From Sphingomonadales bacterium (lineage in GTDB: Bacteria; Pseudomonadota; Alphaproteobacteria; Sphingomonadales; Sphingomonadaceae): a DNA stretch of 64,000 nucleotides. Shown one piece after another: positions 9,621-20,453 of this stretch. Below the pieces are notes generated by a model that made no database searches, had not been told where the DNA came from, and saw only the letters and a program-made list of their open reading frames with translations. The translations under genes were made by a program, and so were the position numbers. Each line of letters starts with the position of its first letter. Position 1 is the stretch's first letter. The stretch covers positions 57,199-121,198 of the forward strand of contig JANXSN010000007.1 of NCBI GenBank assembly GCA_025352685.1. Reading direction: 5' to 3'.

Positions 9621-10031
9621 TCAGTGCCAAGCCTTTGCGAGGTGCCAATTACCCTGCGCCGTAGCCTTGAGCGTCAGAAGGAATCCGACAGCGTCGCTCA
9701 ATATCTGGGCCTTGTCGAAACACGCATCGGCACCGTGCGACAGGGCGTCGACGCGCGCTGCGCTGCCGGCAGTTGTTGACGAGGACAGAACGAGTATCGG
9801 CGCGTGCCTCTGTTTGACGAGTTCGTCGAGAAAGTCGATTCCGTCTACCTCGGGCATCGCCAGATCAAGTGTGATCACCGTGGGCAACAGATCGGTCATC
9901 ATCTGACGTGCGGACCCGACGCTGGACGCAGCCCGGACGACCCTGAAATCACTGTCTCTGGATATAACGCCTTCGAGGAGCGCACGGATCGTCAGCGAGT
10001 CGTCTATGATGAGCACACGGTGCTTTGCCAT
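9621..10031 (-). CDS. Stand-alone CheY-like receiver protein
   Basis: 136 residues forming one receiver domain with no output domain. The acidic pair D10-D11, phospho-acceptor D56 in TLDLAMPEVDG, the Ser/Thr of VLSSST and a lysine near 112 are present, so it should be phosphorylatable. DDSLTIRALLEGVI resembles the receiver of CheB. It sits 52 bases after birA and 33 bases before coaX on the same strand, inside what is usually an uninterrupted birA-coaX-rnj block. No kinase or chemotaxis gene is adjacent. Its partner is unknown; the kinase-like and Hpt-like proteins 6-8 kb away lack phospho-histidines. Confidence 0.85.
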   Translation of the reverse strand: MAKHRVLIIDDSLTIRALLEGVISRDSDFRVVRAASSVGSARQMMTDLLPTVITLDLAMPEVDGIDFLDELVKQRHAPILVLSSSTTAGSAARVDALSHGADACFDKAQILSDAVGFLLTLKATAQGNWHLAKAWH

Positions 10032-10083
10032 GGTCGTCTCCCGACAAGGTAAACGGCGCGTGGCCCAAGAAGTTTAAACGGCA

Positions 10084-10770
10084 TCAAACGAGAAAAACAT
10101 CGCCGGCATGGATCCGATGAACGCTCCCATCCGACAAGCGCAGTCTCAATGCGCCATCGTCGTCCAGCCCGCCGAATGCGCCATGCATCTGCCTGCCGTC
10201 GGGCAATGAAGCCACGAGCGGTGTGCCGATCGGGTGCGCGCGGGCAAGCCATGCGACGCAGATGCTGGCGAGCCCTGCGGTTCGCCAGATCGCCAGCCAA
10301 TGAGCAAAGGCAGCGGCAAGCGCGGATACGGCAGTTTCGGGCGACAGTGTTACGCCTTGGGCGGCGAGACACGTCGTCGGTCGCTCCGGCAGATCAGGAT
10401 GATGCGCAAGATTAACGCCAACGCCGACCACAACGGCGTCATTTCGGCGCTCAAGCAAGATGCCCGCAACCTTGGCACCCCCTGCCAAAACATCGTTTGG
10501 CCATTTCAGCGACAGCCCCGGCGTGCCAAGCGCCTCGACCACGGCGATGCCTGCAACCAGGGCAAGGGTAGGCGCCGGTGGATTGCCGGCTCGGACCTTG
10601 ATCAATCCGCTCGCGTACAGATTTCCGGGCGGCGAAGCCCAGGTCCTTCCCTGCCGCCCGCGCCCTGCGTTCTGACGTTCAGCAACAAGCCAGTCGCCTT
10701 CGTCAATGTTGCCAGTCGACGCCAAGGCAAGCATGTCGGCATTGGTCGAGCCCGTTTCGACGACGCGCAA
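10084..10770 (-). CDS. birA: Biotin--[acetyl-CoA-carboxylase] ligase
   Basis: Activates biotin as biotinyl-AMP and transfers it to the biotin carboxyl carrier protein. 228 residues: the catalytic domain only, without the N-terminal DNA-binding domain of the E. coli repressor, so it is probably enzyme rather than regulator. ETGSTNADML, GRGRQGRTWASPPGNLY and LKWPNDVLAGGAKVAGILLE are the biotin/ATP motifs. The best start is TTG at 10770, five bases after the nuoN stop; no ATG or GTG is available upstream in frame before that stop. It follows nuoN as in other alphaproteobacteria. Confidence 0.93.
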   Translation of the reverse strand: MRVVETGSTNADMLALASTGNIDEGDWLVAERQNAGRGRQGRTWASPPGNLYASGLIKVRAGNPPAPTLALVAGIAVVEALGTPGLSLKWPNDVLAGGAKVAGILLERRNDAVVVGVGVNLAHHPDLPERPTTCLAAQGVTLSPETAVSALAAAFAHWLAIWRTAGLASICVAWLARAHPIGTPLVASLPDGRQMHGAFGGLDDDGALRLRLSDGSVHRIHAGDVFLV

Positions 10771-10775
10771 TATCG

Positions 10776-12203
10776 TCAGAACAGAGCCTTTGCCGCGTTG
10801 TTGGTCAGCACGTCGAGGTACGGGATCAGCGGATAGCCGAGCGCAATTATAACGGCTGAAGCGGCAATCAGTCCGTTTTCGACCTTGCTCGCAGGGCGCG
10901 CGAACGCGGCGGCTGCTTCGTCAAAATACATGATCTTGATGATCTTGATGTAATAGAACGCTCCGATCACCGACGCCGCAATCCCAAACAGCGCCAGCAA
11001 GACAAGATTAGCGTTAATGGCGGCTGAGAAAACCGCGAATTTACCCCAAAAGCCGAACAGCGGGGGAATGCCCGCAAGCGAGAACATGAAGATAGCCAGC
11101 GAGGCCGCCAGCCAACCATTTGTGCGTGACAGGCCGGCGAGACTGGCAATGGTCTCGACATGCTCGCCGTTGGTGTCGCGCATCTGAAGCACACAAAGGA
11201 AGCTACCAAGCGTCATTACGGTATAGATCGCCATGTAGGTGAGCACCGACGCCGCGCCTTCTGGCGTACCCGCAGCGAACCCGATCAACGCGAACCCGAT
11301 GTTGTTGATCGACGAATAGGCCAACAGCCGCTTGATATTGGTCTGGCCGATGGCCCCTGCCGCCCCAACCAGGATCGATGCGAGTGCCGCAAAAACTATG
11401 ATCTGCTGCCAGGCATGGCTCGCCGAGCCCATTGCCTCCATTGCGATCCGGACGAACATCGCAATCGCTGCAACCTTCTGCGCAGTCGCAAACAACGTCG
11501 TAACCGGCGTCGGAGCCCCTTCGTAGACGTCGGGCGTCCACATATGGAACGGCACGGCTGAAATCTTGAACGCTATCCCTGCAAACACGAAGACAAGGCC
11601 AAAGGTCTGCCCCTTGGTCAGCCCGCCGTTCAACGCGCGCGCGATGCCGTCATAATTCGTGGTGCCGGTAAACCCGTACACCAAAGCCGCGCCGTAAAGC
11701 AGAATTCCCGACGCAAGCGCTCCGAGGACGAAATACTTCAGTCCTGCCTCGGCAGACCGCTCGTCACGGCGCATGAAGCTCGCAAGGACATACGACGCGA
11801 GTGATTGCAGCTCGAGGCCGATATAGAGTGTAATGAGGTCACCGGCCGAAACCATCATGCCGGCGCCGACCGTGGCGAGCAGGATCAGCACCGGATATTC
11901 GGGCTTCAACCGATCGCGCTCGAAAAATCGCGGCGCAATCAGGATGCATATGGCTGTAGCCAGGTAAATCAGGCATTTCGCAAACGCCGCGAAGGCGTCG
12001 GCCCGGTAGAGGCCATCGAAAGCCACGCCATAGCCCGTTATCGGCAAGGCGGCGGCAAAGCCCGCCGCAACCAGCAGCGCCACGGCAAGGATCGAGACGG
12101 TCTCGGTCGATCCTTCATCGCTCCATGCCGCAACGAGCATCAACACGATTGCCCCGGCGCTGAGAATCAGCTCAGGCAACGTGAAAAGTAGGTTCGCGCC
12201 CAT
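10776..12203 (-). CDS. nuoN: NADH-quinone oxidoreductase subunit N
   Basis: 475 residues, about 14 membrane helices, an antiporter-like proton-pumping subunit of complex I in the inner membrane. Family motifs include LGLELQSLASYVLASF with the conserved membrane glutamate, FKISAVPFHMWTPDVYEGAPTPVT, and NIKRLLAYSSINNIGF. The ATG start shares one base with the nuoM stop (TGATG). It is the last complex I gene of the operon. Confidence 0.97.
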   Translation of the reverse strand: MGANLLFTLPELILSAGAIVLMLVAAWSDEGSTETVSILAVALLVAAGFAAALPITGYGVAFDGLYRADAFAAFAKCLIYLATAICILIAPRFFERDRLKPEYPVLILLATVGAGMMVSAGDLITLYIGLELQSLASYVLASFMRRDERSAEAGLKYFVLGALASGILLYGAALVYGFTGTTNYDGIARALNGGLTKGQTFGLVFVFAGIAFKISAVPFHMWTPDVYEGAPTPVTTLFATAQKVAAIAMFVRIAMEAMGSASHAWQQIIVFAALASILVGAAGAIGQTNIKRLLAYSSINNIGFALIGFAAGTPEGAASVLTYMAIYTVMTLGSFLCVLQMRDTNGEHVETIASLAGLSRTNGWLAASLAIFMFSLAGIPPLFGFWGKFAVFSAAINANLVLLALFGIAASVIGAFYYIKIIKIMYFDEAAAAFARPASKVENGLIAASAVIIALGYPLIPYLDVLTNNAAKALF

Positions 12204-13726
12204 CAGTGCGCTCCCTCATTGCGCGTTTCGGTCGCAGGCAGACTTCCCAGCGCCAGCTTGGCGTCACCACCCGGATTAGCGCGATCAATGCGTGCCAGCA
12301 CGGCACCGACATCGGCGCGCATCGGTCGCAGGAATGTTTCAGGATAGATACCCATCCAGAAAACCGCACCGACAATCGGCGCGAGCAACGCAACCTCGCG
12401 CATCGACAGATCGGGCATCGCGCGGACATCATCCTTGTCGAGCCTGCCAAAGACAACGCGTCGATACAGGTAGAGCATATACGCTGCGCCGAGAACGATG
12501 CCGGTCGTCATGACGAAGGCAACCCAACTATGCGCTTGATACGATCCGGTCAGCGAAAGAAACTCGCCGACAAAACCGCTGGTTCCCGGAAGACCGACTG
12601 AGGCCATCGTGAATATCATGAAAAACAACGCGTATTTCGGCATCGAGTCAGCAAGGCCACCGTAGCGTGCGATCTCGCGCGTATGAAGTCGGTCATAAAT
12701 GACGCCAACGCACAGGAACAACGCGCCCGAAACCAGGCCGTGGCTGAGCATAACCAGCATCGCGCCTTCGATCCCCTGACGGTTGAAGGCCATCAGGCCG
12801 ACGGTTACGAACGCCATGTGCGCGACCGAGGAATAGGCAATAAGCTTTTTCATATCCGACTGCACCAGCGCGACTAGTGAAGTGTAGACAACCGCGATCA
12901 TCGAAAGACCCATGACCAGCCAGAACCAATAGGCCGTACCTTCCGGAAACATCGGGAGCAGGAAGCGAATGAACCCATAGCCACCCATCTTTAGCAACAC
13001 GCCCGCAAGGATCACCGATCCAGCCGTGGGCGCCTGCACATGGGCATCGGGGAGCCAGGTGTGGACCGGCCACATTGGCATCTTTACCGCGAATGACGCG
13101 AAGAAGGCGAGCCACAACCACTTTTGTGCTTCAGGCGTGAAGTCATACTGCATCAGCACGGGGATCGCGGTCGTTCCCGCCTCGTGTACCATCCATAACA
13201 TCGCGACGAGCATCACGACTGAGCCGAGCAGCGTATAGAGGAAGAACTTGTACGCAGCGTAGATCCGGTTCGTTCCACCCCAGATGCCGATGATAAGGTA
13301 CATCGGTATCAGCCCGGCCTCGAAGAAGATGTAGAACAAGTAGATGTCCTGCGCAGCAAAAACGCCGATCATCAGCGCCTCCATCAAGAGGAAGGCTGCC
13401 ATATACTCGCCGACCCGGTCGGTAATCGCTTCCCATGAGGCACCGATGCAAATCGGCATTAGGAACACGCTGAGCATGATCAGCATGAGCGCGATGCCAT
13501 CGATCCCCATTGCCCAGGCAAAACGCCCGAACACGGGCGCGTATTCGGTGAACTGCCACTGCGGGCCGCCCGGCTCGTAATGCAACCAAAGAACACAGCC
13601 AAGACCGAACAGGACAAACGTCGTCAGGAGCGCTGTCCAGCGCGCGGTCTTGGCCGGGACAAACAGACACACGACCGCTGCGAACAGCGGCAGGAAGATC
13701 ATGACCGAGAGAATGGGAAAGCTCAC
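12203..13726 (-). CDS. nuoM: NADH-quinone oxidoreductase subunit M
   Basis: 507 residues, polytopic antiporter-like subunit of complex I. The signatures are [18 protein letters not shown] with the pump glutamate, [20 protein letters not shown], and [13 protein letters not shown]. The start is GTG at 13726, overlapping the nuoL stop in the four bases GTGA, so translation is coupled. Length and motif order are normal for the family. Confidence 0.97.
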   Translation of the reverse strand: MSFPILSVMIFLPLFAAVVCLFVPAKTARWTALLTTFVLFGLGCVLWLHYEPGGPQWQFTEYAPVFGRFAWAMGIDGIALMLIMLSVFLMPICIGASWEAITDRVGEYMAAFLLMEALMIGVFAAQDIYLFYIFFEAGLIPMYLIIGIWGGTNRIYAAYKFFLYTLLGSVVMLVAMLWMVHEAGTTAIPVLMQYDFTPEAQKWLWLAFFASFAVKMPMWPVHTWLPDAHVQAPTAGSVILAGVLLKMGGYGFIRFLLPMFPEGTAYWFWLVMGLSMIAVVYTSLVALVQSDMKKLIAYSSVAHMAFVTVGLMAFNRQGIEGAMLVMLSHGLVSGALFLCVGVIYDRLHTREIARYGGLADSMPKYALFFMIFTMASVGLPGTSGFVGEFLSLTGSYQAHSWVAFVMTTGIVLGAAYMLYLYRRVVFGRLDKDDVRAMPDLSMREVALLAPIVGAVFWMGIYPETFLRPMRADVGAVLARIDRANPGGDAKLALGSLPATETRNEGAH

Positions 13727-15759
13727 CGTGTCATCACCCAGGTTGCTGCCGCTGCTACCCCGAGCAGCATCACGAGCGCATATGTATAGAGATATCCCGA
13801 CTGGAACCGGACCGCCGCGCGACTGCCCATGGCGACCACGGCCGCGGCACCATTAGGACCGAAACGGTCAATAATGCCCTCGTCGCCGCCGTGCCAGAGC
13901 AACCGGCCGAGGGAGATCGACGGTTTGACGAAAAGCGTGTCGTAGAGCTCGTCGAAATACCACTTGTTCAGTAGAAAACGGTAGAGCCCGCCCGCGTTCG
14001 CGACGAATTTTCCCGGTAATTCAGGCGACTGGACATAGGCCAACCAGGCGATGCCTACACCGATCAACATGACGATCGTTGCAGACAGCTTCACCAGTTC
14101 TGGCACCTCATGCATCGCATGCATCAGATGCTCGTTGAAAGCGACGCTGCCGTTCCAGAAAGTCGCGCCCTGCTCGGCATCGACGAACAGACCATGGAAG
14201 AAAAATCCTGCAAACACCGCGCCGACTGCCAGCAGGACAAGCGGTATCAGCATTGATTTCGGGCTTTCGTGCGGGTGGTACCCCAATGTGCCGGACGTCG
14301 CGTGGTTTAGATGCGGAATTGGCGCTGTCCCGACGCTGGTTGGCGCATGGGGGTCGTGGTGCACGGCGTGCTGGATATGCTCGCTACCATCCCAGCGCGG
14401 CGTGCCCCAAAATGTCAGGAACATCAGCCGCCACGAATAGAAACTTGTCAGCAGCGCGGCGAACACGGCAACTGCAAACGCCACATAACCGTGTTGTGTG
14501 CCGCTCGCGAAGGTTGCCTCGATAATTGCATCCTTCGAATAGAAACCCGCAAAGCCAAACACGCCCGCAATGCCGACGCCCGTGATGGCCAGCGTCCCCG
14601 CCATCATCGACCAAAATGTCACAGGGATGTGTTTGCGCAGGCCGCCGTAGAACCGCATATCCTGTTCGTGGTGCATCGCATGGATCACGCTCCCCGCGCC
14701 GAGAAAAAGGAGCGCCTTGAAAAATGCGTGCGTGAACAGATGGAACATTGCGCCGCCAAACGACCCGACACCCGCTGCAAAGAACATGTAGCCGAGCTGC
14801 GAGCAGGTCGAATAGGCAATGACGCGCTTGATGTCAGTCTGGGTTGTGCCGACGGTGGCTGCAAAAAGCGCCGTTGCGGCTCCGACATAGGTCACGACCG
14901 TCATCGCCGTCGGGCTCATGACGAACATGGGCGACAAGCGGCACACCATGAACACGCCTGCGGTCACCATCGTGGCGGCGTGGATGAGGGCAGAGACGGG
15001 TGTGGGCCCCTCCATCGCATCGGGCAACCAGGTGTGCAGCCCAAGCTGGGCAGACTTGCCCATCGCGCCTACGAACAGGAGCAGGCACAACAACGTCATC
15101 GTATCAACGCGCAGGCCAAGAAAGCCGATCGTCGACCCCGCCATGCCGGGCGCGGCCGCGAGGATTGCCGGGATCGACACTGTGCCGAATACCAGAAAAG
15201 TTCCGAAAATCCCGAGCGAGAAGCCAAAATCCCCAACGCGGTTCACGACGAACGCCTTGATGGCGGCAGCGTTGGCGCTGGGCTTGTGGTACCAGAACCC
15301 AATCAACAGGTAGGATGCAAGGCCCACGCCTTCCCAACCGAAGAACATCTGGACCAGGTTGTCAGCGGTCACCAGCATCAACATCGCGAACGTGAACAGC
15401 GAAAGATAGGCAAAGAAGCGCGGTTGGCTCGGATCTTCGGCCATGTAGCCCCAGCTATACACGTGGACGAGTGCTGACACCGACGTGATTACTACCAGCA
15501 TCACTGCGGTCAGGCTGTCAATACGCAGGCTCCAATCGACGGTCATCTCGCCAGAACGGATCCACTCAAGCACCGGCACGACCTGCGCCACACCCAGCCC
15601 TGTCATGTAGAGCGAGAACACGAACCAGGCGATCAAACACGATATGAACAACGCCCCGGTCGTAACCAGCTTTGCACCGGTGTTGCCGAGAACGTTACGC
15701 CCTAGCCCCGCGACGAGCGCCGCGACCAGCGGCAGAAAAACCATGATCTTGAAAATCAT
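13723..15759 (-). CDS. nuoL: NADH-quinone oxidoreductase subunit L
   Basis: 678 residues, the largest antiporter-like subunit of complex I, with the long lateral helix expected at the C-terminus. [18 protein letters not shown] contains the pump glutamate; [33 protein letters not shown] and [17 protein letters not shown] are diagnostic. A His-rich loop (about 458-500) after the antiporter core carries [14 protein letters not shown]. The ATG shares one base with the nuoK stop. Confidence 0.97.
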   Translation of the reverse strand: MIFKIMVFLPLVAALVAGLGRNVLGNTGAKLVTTGALFISCLIAWFVFSLYMTGLGVAQVVPVLEWIRSGEMTVDWSLRIDSLTAVMLVVITSVSALVHVYSWGYMAEDPSQPRFFAYLSLFTFAMLMLVTADNLVQMFFGWEGVGLASYLLIGFWYHKPSANAAAIKAFVVNRVGDFGFSLGIFGTFLVFGTVSIPAILAAAPGMAGSTIGFLGLRVDTMTLLCLLLFVGAMGKSAQLGLHTWLPDAMEGPTPVSALIHAATMVTAGVFMVCRLSPMFVMSPTAMTVVTYVGAATALFAATVGTTQTDIKRVIAYSTCSQLGYMFFAAGVGSFGGAMFHLFTHAFFKALLFLGAGSVIHAMHHEQDMRFYGGLRKHIPVTFWSMMAGTLAITGVGIAGVFGFAGFYSKDAIIEATFASGTQHGYVAFAVAVFAALLTSFYSWRLMFLTFWGTPRWDGSEHIQHAVHHDPHAPTSVGTAPIPHLNHATSGTLGYHPHESPKSMLIPLVLLAVGAVFAGFFFHGLFVDAEQGATFWNGSVAFNEHLMHAMHEVPELVKLSATIVMLIGVGIAWLAYVQSPELPGKFVANAGGLYRFLLNKWYFDELYDTLFVKPSISLGRLLWHGGDEGIIDRFGPNGAAAVVAMGSRAAVRFQSGYLYTYALVMLLGVAAAATWVMTR

Positions 15760-16064
15760 CAGCCACGCATCCGGTTGACGTCGTCAACTGCAATCGTCGC
15801 GCGTCCGCGGAAATAGATCACCAGAATGGCGAGCCCAATGGCTGCTTCGCCGGCCGCAACGGTCAGGACGAACATTGCAAAAACCTGTCCGACCAGGTCG
15901 CCAAGGTAGACACTGAACGCGACGAGGTTGATGTTGACGCTCAGCAGGATCAGCTCGATCGCCATCAGGATGATAATGATGTTTTTGCGGTTGATGAAGA
16001 TGCCGAGCACGCCGAGCACGAACAGGATCGCACTGACTGTGATGTAATGATGCAAACCGATCAC
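15759..16064 (-). CDS. nuoK: NADH-quinone oxidoreductase subunit K
   Basis: 101 residues, three membrane helices, complex I membrane arm. [33 protein letters not shown] (conserved glutamate) and [16 protein letters not shown] (second glutamate) are the family hallmarks. It starts with GTG at 16064, overlapping the nuoJ stop as GTGA. Confidence 0.96.
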   Translation of the reverse strand: MIGLHHYITVSAILFVLGVLGIFINRKNIIIILMAIELILLSVNINLVAFSVYLGDLVGQVFAMFVLTVAAGEAAIGLAILVIYFRGRATIAVDDVNRMRG

Positions 16065-16675
16065 AGCTTCACTCCCGCGCCGACCGGCTGATCCTTGACG
16101 ATACGCACGGCATCCTGCGGCCGACGTTGTACCTGCCGTGAAATACTCTGCACCCGTACGCCGCCGCGCGCGCGGTGGGTCAGGACAATGGCGCCGATCA
16201 TTGCGACGAGCAAAACGAGGCCGGCACCCTCAAAGGCATAGACGTATTTGGTATAGAGCAGCGCGCCCAACGCCTCGATGTTCGGCATTGCTTGTGGCGT
16301 CACTCCCGTGCGGTTGGCGAGCACGATTGGGCCCGCCTGCCACGCCGCCGTGGCGAAAAGTGTCTCCGCAATCAAGATCGCGGCGACCAACAGACCGAAC
16401 GGCAGATATTTTGTGAACCCCGTCCGCGCCTCGGCAAAATCGATGTTCAGCATCATGACGACGAACAGGAACAACACCGCAACGGCGCCGACATAAACAA
16501 TCACCAGCAGCATCGCGATGAATTCCGCCCCAAGAATGAGCATCAGTCCCGCCGCGTTGAAAAACGCAAGGATCAGCCAGAGCACCGAATGTACGGGATT
16601 GCGTGCCGTGATCGTCAGCACAGCCGACGATACCACAACGAATGCAAAGAGGTAGAAGGCGAGGACCTGGATCAC
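16061..16675 (-). CDS. nuoJ: NADH-quinone oxidoreductase subunit J
   Basis: 204 residues, five predicted membrane helices, complex I membrane arm. [56 protein letters not shown] sequence, with its pi-bulge glycine region, is typical. It starts with GTG 12 bases after the nuoI stop. The C-terminal 45 residues are charged and probably cytoplasmic. Confidence 0.95.
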   Translation of the reverse strand: MIQVLAFYLFAFVVVSSAVLTITARNPVHSVLWLILAFFNAAGLMLILGAEFIAMLLVIVYVGAVAVLFLFVVMMLNIDFAEARTGFTKYLPFGLLVAAILIAETLFATAAWQAGPIVLANRTGVTPQAMPNIEALGALLYTKYVYAFEGAGLVLLVAMIGAIVLTHRARGGVRVQSISRQVQRRPQDAVRIVKDQPVGAGVKL

Positions 16676-16687
16676 GCTGCGTGGCCC

Positions 16688-17173
16688 CTAACGATACGGT
16701 GCATCGGCGGCAAGGTTAGCAGCGATAGCGCGCTCCCATCTGTCGCCGTTATCAAGCAGTTTGGACTTGTCGTAGATCAATTCCTCGCGCGTCTCGGTCG
16801 CGAATTCGAAATTGGGACCCTCGACGATGGCATCGACCGGACAGGCTTCGGCGCACAACCCACAATAGATGCATTTGGTCATGTCGATGTCATAACGCGT
16901 AGTGCGGCGGCTTCCGTCGGCACGCGGCTCAGCCTCAATCGTGATTGCCTGCGCTGGACAAACCGCTTCGCACAGCTTGCAGGCGATGCAGCGTTCCTCG
17001 CCATTGGGATAACGTCTCAAGGCATGCTCACCGCGGAACCGCGGCGAAATCGGGTTCTTCTCATAGGGGTAGTTGATCGTCGCCTTGGGCTTGAAGAAAT
17101 ACTTCAAGGTCAGCGCATGCGCCTTGATAAATTCCCACAAGGTGAAGGTTTTAATAAGATGAGCCACGTTCAT
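16688..17173 (-). CDS. nuoI: NADH-quinone oxidoreductase subunit I
   Basis: 161 residues, the ferredoxin-like subunit carrying two 4Fe-4S clusters between NuoG and NuoB. Both motifs are complete: [12 protein letters not shown] and [12 protein letters not shown]. The frame is open 26 codons further upstream, but the ATG at 17173 ([12 protein letters not shown]) overlaps the nuoH stop as ATGA and gives the usual length, so it is preferred. Confidence 0.96.
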   Translation of the reverse strand: MNVAHLIKTFTLWEFIKAHALTLKYFFKPKATINYPYEKNPISPRFRGEHALRRYPNGEERCIACKLCEAVCPAQAITIEAEPRADGSRRTTRYDIDMTKCIYCGLCAEACPVDAIVEGPNFEFATETREELIYDKSKLLDNGDRWERAIAANLAADAPYR

Positions 17174-18216
17174 GCAGAATACCTTGTGAGCATCAGATAG
17201 CCCGAAATCAGCACCACCCAGATAAGCGACAGTGGCAAGAATATTTTCCAACCCAATCGCATGAGCTGGTCGTAGCGATAACGAGGGACGGTCGCCTTCA
17301 CCCAGCTGAAGATGAAAAAGAAAACGAGGATCTTGATGAAGAGCCAGATGATCCCGGGGACGAGATAGAGCGGTGCCCAGTCAATAGGCGGAAGATACCC
17401 ACCCCAGAACAGGATCGTGTTGAGCGCCGCCATCAAGATCACGTTGGCATATTCGCCCAACCAGAACAGCGCGAATGCCATCGACGAATACTCTGTTTGG
17501 TACCCTGCGACGAGCTCACTCTCGGCCTCGGTCAGATCGAAGGGGGCCCGCGCGGTCTCCGCCAACGAACTGATGAAGAACACGACTGCCATCGGCAGAA
17601 ACAGCGGATTAAACCCGAAGCCGTTGGCGATCCACAAGTGATGCCGCTGCGCTTCGACGATTGCCGAGAGGTTGAAACTCCCAGTCCACAACACGACAGA
17701 AATCAGGACGAAACCGATACTGACCTCATACGAAACCATTTGGGCAGCTGCACGCAACGCACTGTAAAAGGGGTACTTAGAATTTGACGACCAGCCTGCC
17801 ATCATCACTCCGTAGACGCCGAGCGACGACGCTGCGAGAATGTAGAGGAGCCCTACATTGATGTCGGCGAGAGCCATGCCGGCATCGAACGGGATGACCG
17901 CCCAAACGATCAATGCGACCGTAAACGTAATGATTGGTGCAAGAAGGAACAACGCCTTGTCCGCGCCCGAGGGAATAATCGTTTCCTGCAGGAAAACTTT
18001 CAGGCCGTCGGCAAACGACTGGAGCAATCCAAATGGGCCGACGACATTCGGCCCTTTGCGGAGCGCCATCGCCGCCCAAATCTTGCGGTCGGCGTAAATC
18101 AGCATCGCGACGGCCAGCATGACCGGCAGCGCGATAAGCAGAACCATGGCAATGTTGAACGCCAGCCACCCAGGCACGACGCCGAGGTGCGACTGGCTCC
18201 ATTGAGTCCAGGTCAC
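17170..18216 (-). CDS. nuoH: NADH-quinone oxidoreductase subunit H
   Basis: 348 residues, eight or more membrane helices; forms the quinone chamber with NuoB and NuoD. Diagnostic stretches are [47 protein letters not shown] and [13 protein letters not shown] chose GTG at 18216, preceded by GGAGG and overlapping the nuoG stop as GTGA. A longer frame to 18294 would run 78 bases into nuoG. Confidence 0.96.
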   Translation of the reverse strand: MTWTQWSQSHLGVVPGWLAFNIAMVLLIALPVMLAVAMLIYADRKIWAAMALRKGPNVVGPFGLLQSFADGLKVFLQETIIPSGADKALFLLAPIITFTVALIVWAVIPFDAGMALADINVGLLYILAASSLGVYGVMMAGWSSNSKYPFYSALRAAAQMVSYEVSIGFVLISVVLWTGSFNLSAIVEAQRHHLWIANGFGFNPLFLPMAVVFFISSLAETARAPFDLTEAESELVAGYQTEYSSMAFALFWLGEYANVILMAALNTILFWGGYLPPIDWAPLYLVPGIIWLFIKILVFFFIFSWVKATVPRYRYDQLMRLGWKIFLPLSLIWVVLISGYLMLTRYSA

Positions 18217-20219
18217 CGCGCTGCCTCCAGCATGGCTTGACCACCATGTAGAATTTCTGACGAACATTGCTGCATCGTCGGACTTGCGCGGCAAACCGCG
18301 TTCGTCAGGTAGAAGTCCTTGATCGGATAAGCGGCGATTTCACCCTTGGGCTTCGAAGCCAATGCAGGAGCAGACCAGCCAAAATCGACCAGTCCCTCGA
18401 CACCGAGTGCCGGCACTTCGCCGACCATTGCCGCGCGCAGGGCTTCAAAACTGTCGAATGGGAGGCGTGCTTCGAGCACATCGCTCAATGCCCGCAGGAT
18501 CGCCCAATCCTCACGCGCATCGCCCGGCGCGAACACGGCCCGCTCGGACATCTGCACGCGACCCTCGAGATTCACGTAAGTTCCGGCCTTTTCGGCATAG
18601 CTGGCGCCCGGCAGGATCACGTTGGCGGCCTGCGCGCCCGCGTCACCATGGTGTCCCAGATACACCTTGAAAGCGCCTGCAAAGGCTGACCAGTCAACTT
18701 CATCAGCGCCTAGAGCAAACACCAGTTTGGTTCCCAAAAGTGCCGACACGCCCGCTCCTTGTGCATAACCGAGCATCAGTCCGCCCATCCGCGCTGCCGC
18801 GACGTGCAAAACGTTGAAACCGTTCCACCCCTCTCGCACGAGGTTATATTTTGCCGCCAGCTCCAACGCCGCGCCATGGATTCCTTCGATTTTCAATGCG
18901 CCACCGCCGACGATGATGGCAGGCCGCTTTGCCAACGTCAGCGCCTCGGCAAGCTCGTTCGGCAAGTTGGCCAAGAGCGCCGCATCGCTTCCAAGCCAAA
19001 GCACTTTATAACTGAGATCTATCTCGGGGCCGATCGCGAAAACCCTGGCGCCGCGCTTGATCGCTTTCCGGACGCGCGTGTTCACAAGCGGCGCTTCCCA
19101 GCGCAAATTGGTGCCGACAAGAAAAATAATGTCGGCGGTCTCGAGACCGGCAATTGTCGTGTTGAAATTCACGGCAGAGAGCGACGAAACATCATAGTCA
19201 AGGCCAGTCTGTCGCCCTTCGAGCAGCGACGAGCCGAGGTTGCGGCATAACACCTTGGCCGCATACATCGTCTCGCAATCGACAAGGTCGCCCGCGATGG
19301 CGGCAACGCTCGCGCCGGCATCAACAGCCTTGATCGCAGCAAACGCCTCGTCCCATGACGCCTCGATCAGCGTGCCTCCCTTGCGGATGTAAGGCCGGTC
19401 GAGCCGCTTTCTTACCAGGCCATCGACCGCGTGACGCGTCTTGTCCGACGCCCATTCCTCGTTCACGTCTTCGTTGATGCGCGGCAACGCACGTAAAACT
19501 TGTCGGCCGCGCGAGTCCAACCTGATGTTTGTGCCCACCGCATCCATAACGTCGATGGCAGGCGTCTTGCGCAGCTCCCACGGACGCGCCTCGAACGCAT
19601 AGGGCTTGGCGGTCAGCGCACCTACCGGACAAAGATCGACCACATTGCCCGACAGCTCAGACTGGATCGCATGCTCCAGATAGGTTGTAATCTGCATGTC
19701 TTCGCCGCGTCCGACCGCGCCGATATCCTCAACGCCGGCAACTTCTTCAGCAAAACGGATGCAGCGCGTACACTGGATGCAACGCGTCATCACGGTTTTG
19801 ACGATCGGTCCCATGTATTTCTCGGTGACCGCGCGCTTGTTCTCGTGGTAGCGACTATTCCCCTTGCCATAGGCGATGCTCTGGTCCTGCAAGTCGCATT
19901 CGCCACCCTGATCGCAAATCGGGCAATCCAGAGGGTGATTGATGAGCAGGAATTCCATCACCCCCTCACGCGCCTTCTTGACCATCGGGCTATCGGTTCG
20001 GATTGCTTGTCCTTCAGCGGCTGGCAGCGCACACGACGCCTGCGGCTTTGGCGGCCCGGGCGCGACTTCGACCAGACACATTCGACAATTGCCCGCAATG
20101 CTCAGCCGCTCATGGTAACAAAAACGCGGAATTTCCTTCCCAGCAGCCTCGCACGCCTGGAGCACGGTAGCACCTGCGGGAACTTCGACCTCGATGCCGT
20201 CGACAGTAAGCTTAGGCAT
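18213..20219 (-). CDS. nuoG: NADH-quinone oxidoreductase subunit G
   Basis: 668 residues, the large iron-sulfur subunit in the peripheral arm. An N-terminal 2Fe-2S ferredoxin domain has [15 protein letters not shown]; the His-ligated 4Fe-4S site is [36 protein letters not shown] and CPVGALT follow, then a molybdopterin-oxidoreductase-like domain without cofactor. The start is ATG at 20219 ([13 protein letters not shown]); the open frame extends 71 codons upstream through unrelated basic sequence. Unusually for this operon, 233 bases separate it from nuoF. Confidence 0.96.
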   Translation of the reverse strand: MPKLTVDGIEVEVPAGATVLQACEAAGKEIPRFCYHERLSIAGNCRMCLVEVAPGPPKPQASCALPAAEGQAIRTDSPMVKKAREGVMEFLLINHPLDCPICDQGGECDLQDQSIAYGKGNSRYHENKRAVTEKYMGPIVKTVMTRCIQCTRCIRFAEEVAGVEDIGAVGRGEDMQITTYLEHAIQSELSGNVVDLCPVGALTAKPYAFEARPWELRKTPAIDVMDAVGTNIRLDSRGRQVLRALPRINEDVNEEWASDKTRHAVDGLVRKRLDRPYIRKGGTLIEASWDEAFAAIKAVDAGASVAAIAGDLVDCETMYAAKVLCRNLGSSLLEGRQTGLDYDVSSLSAVNFNTTIAGLETADIIFLVGTNLRWEAPLVNTRVRKAIKRGARVFAIGPEIDLSYKVLWLGSDAALLANLPNELAEALTLAKRPAIIVGGGALKIEGIHGAALELAAKYNLVREGWNGFNVLHVAAARMGGLMLGYAQGAGVSALLGTKLVFALGADEVDWSAFAGAFKVYLGHHGDAGAQAANVILPGASYAEKAGTYVNLEGRVQMSERAVFAPGDAREDWAILRALSDVLEARLPFDSFEALRAAMVGEVPALGVEGLVDFGWSAPALASKPKGEIAAYPIKDFYLTNAVCRASPTMQQCSSEILHGGQAMLEAAR

Positions 20220-20453
20220 GGGCTGGCTTTCTCGTGGGCAGGAACGCCGGTCGCGACAAAAGCCTTGCCAATCGATCGCGCGACCGTCGCGCAACGCAGG
20301 CGCCAAACGCGTTCGTTGTCGGGCTGACCGCGTCAGGTCGACGGTGATCGATCTTTGGTGCCGCGCGACAAACAGGCGCTGCCGGCTCCCACGAGTTGGC
20401 AGACGCCGTGGCCGCATGCAACACGGCACCAACGACGATCGGACAAAGGCTGC

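Noticed and set aside
14311..15477. 388-residue plus-strand frame within nuoL
   Set aside because: His/Arg/Cys-rich antisense of a certain membrane-protein gene.
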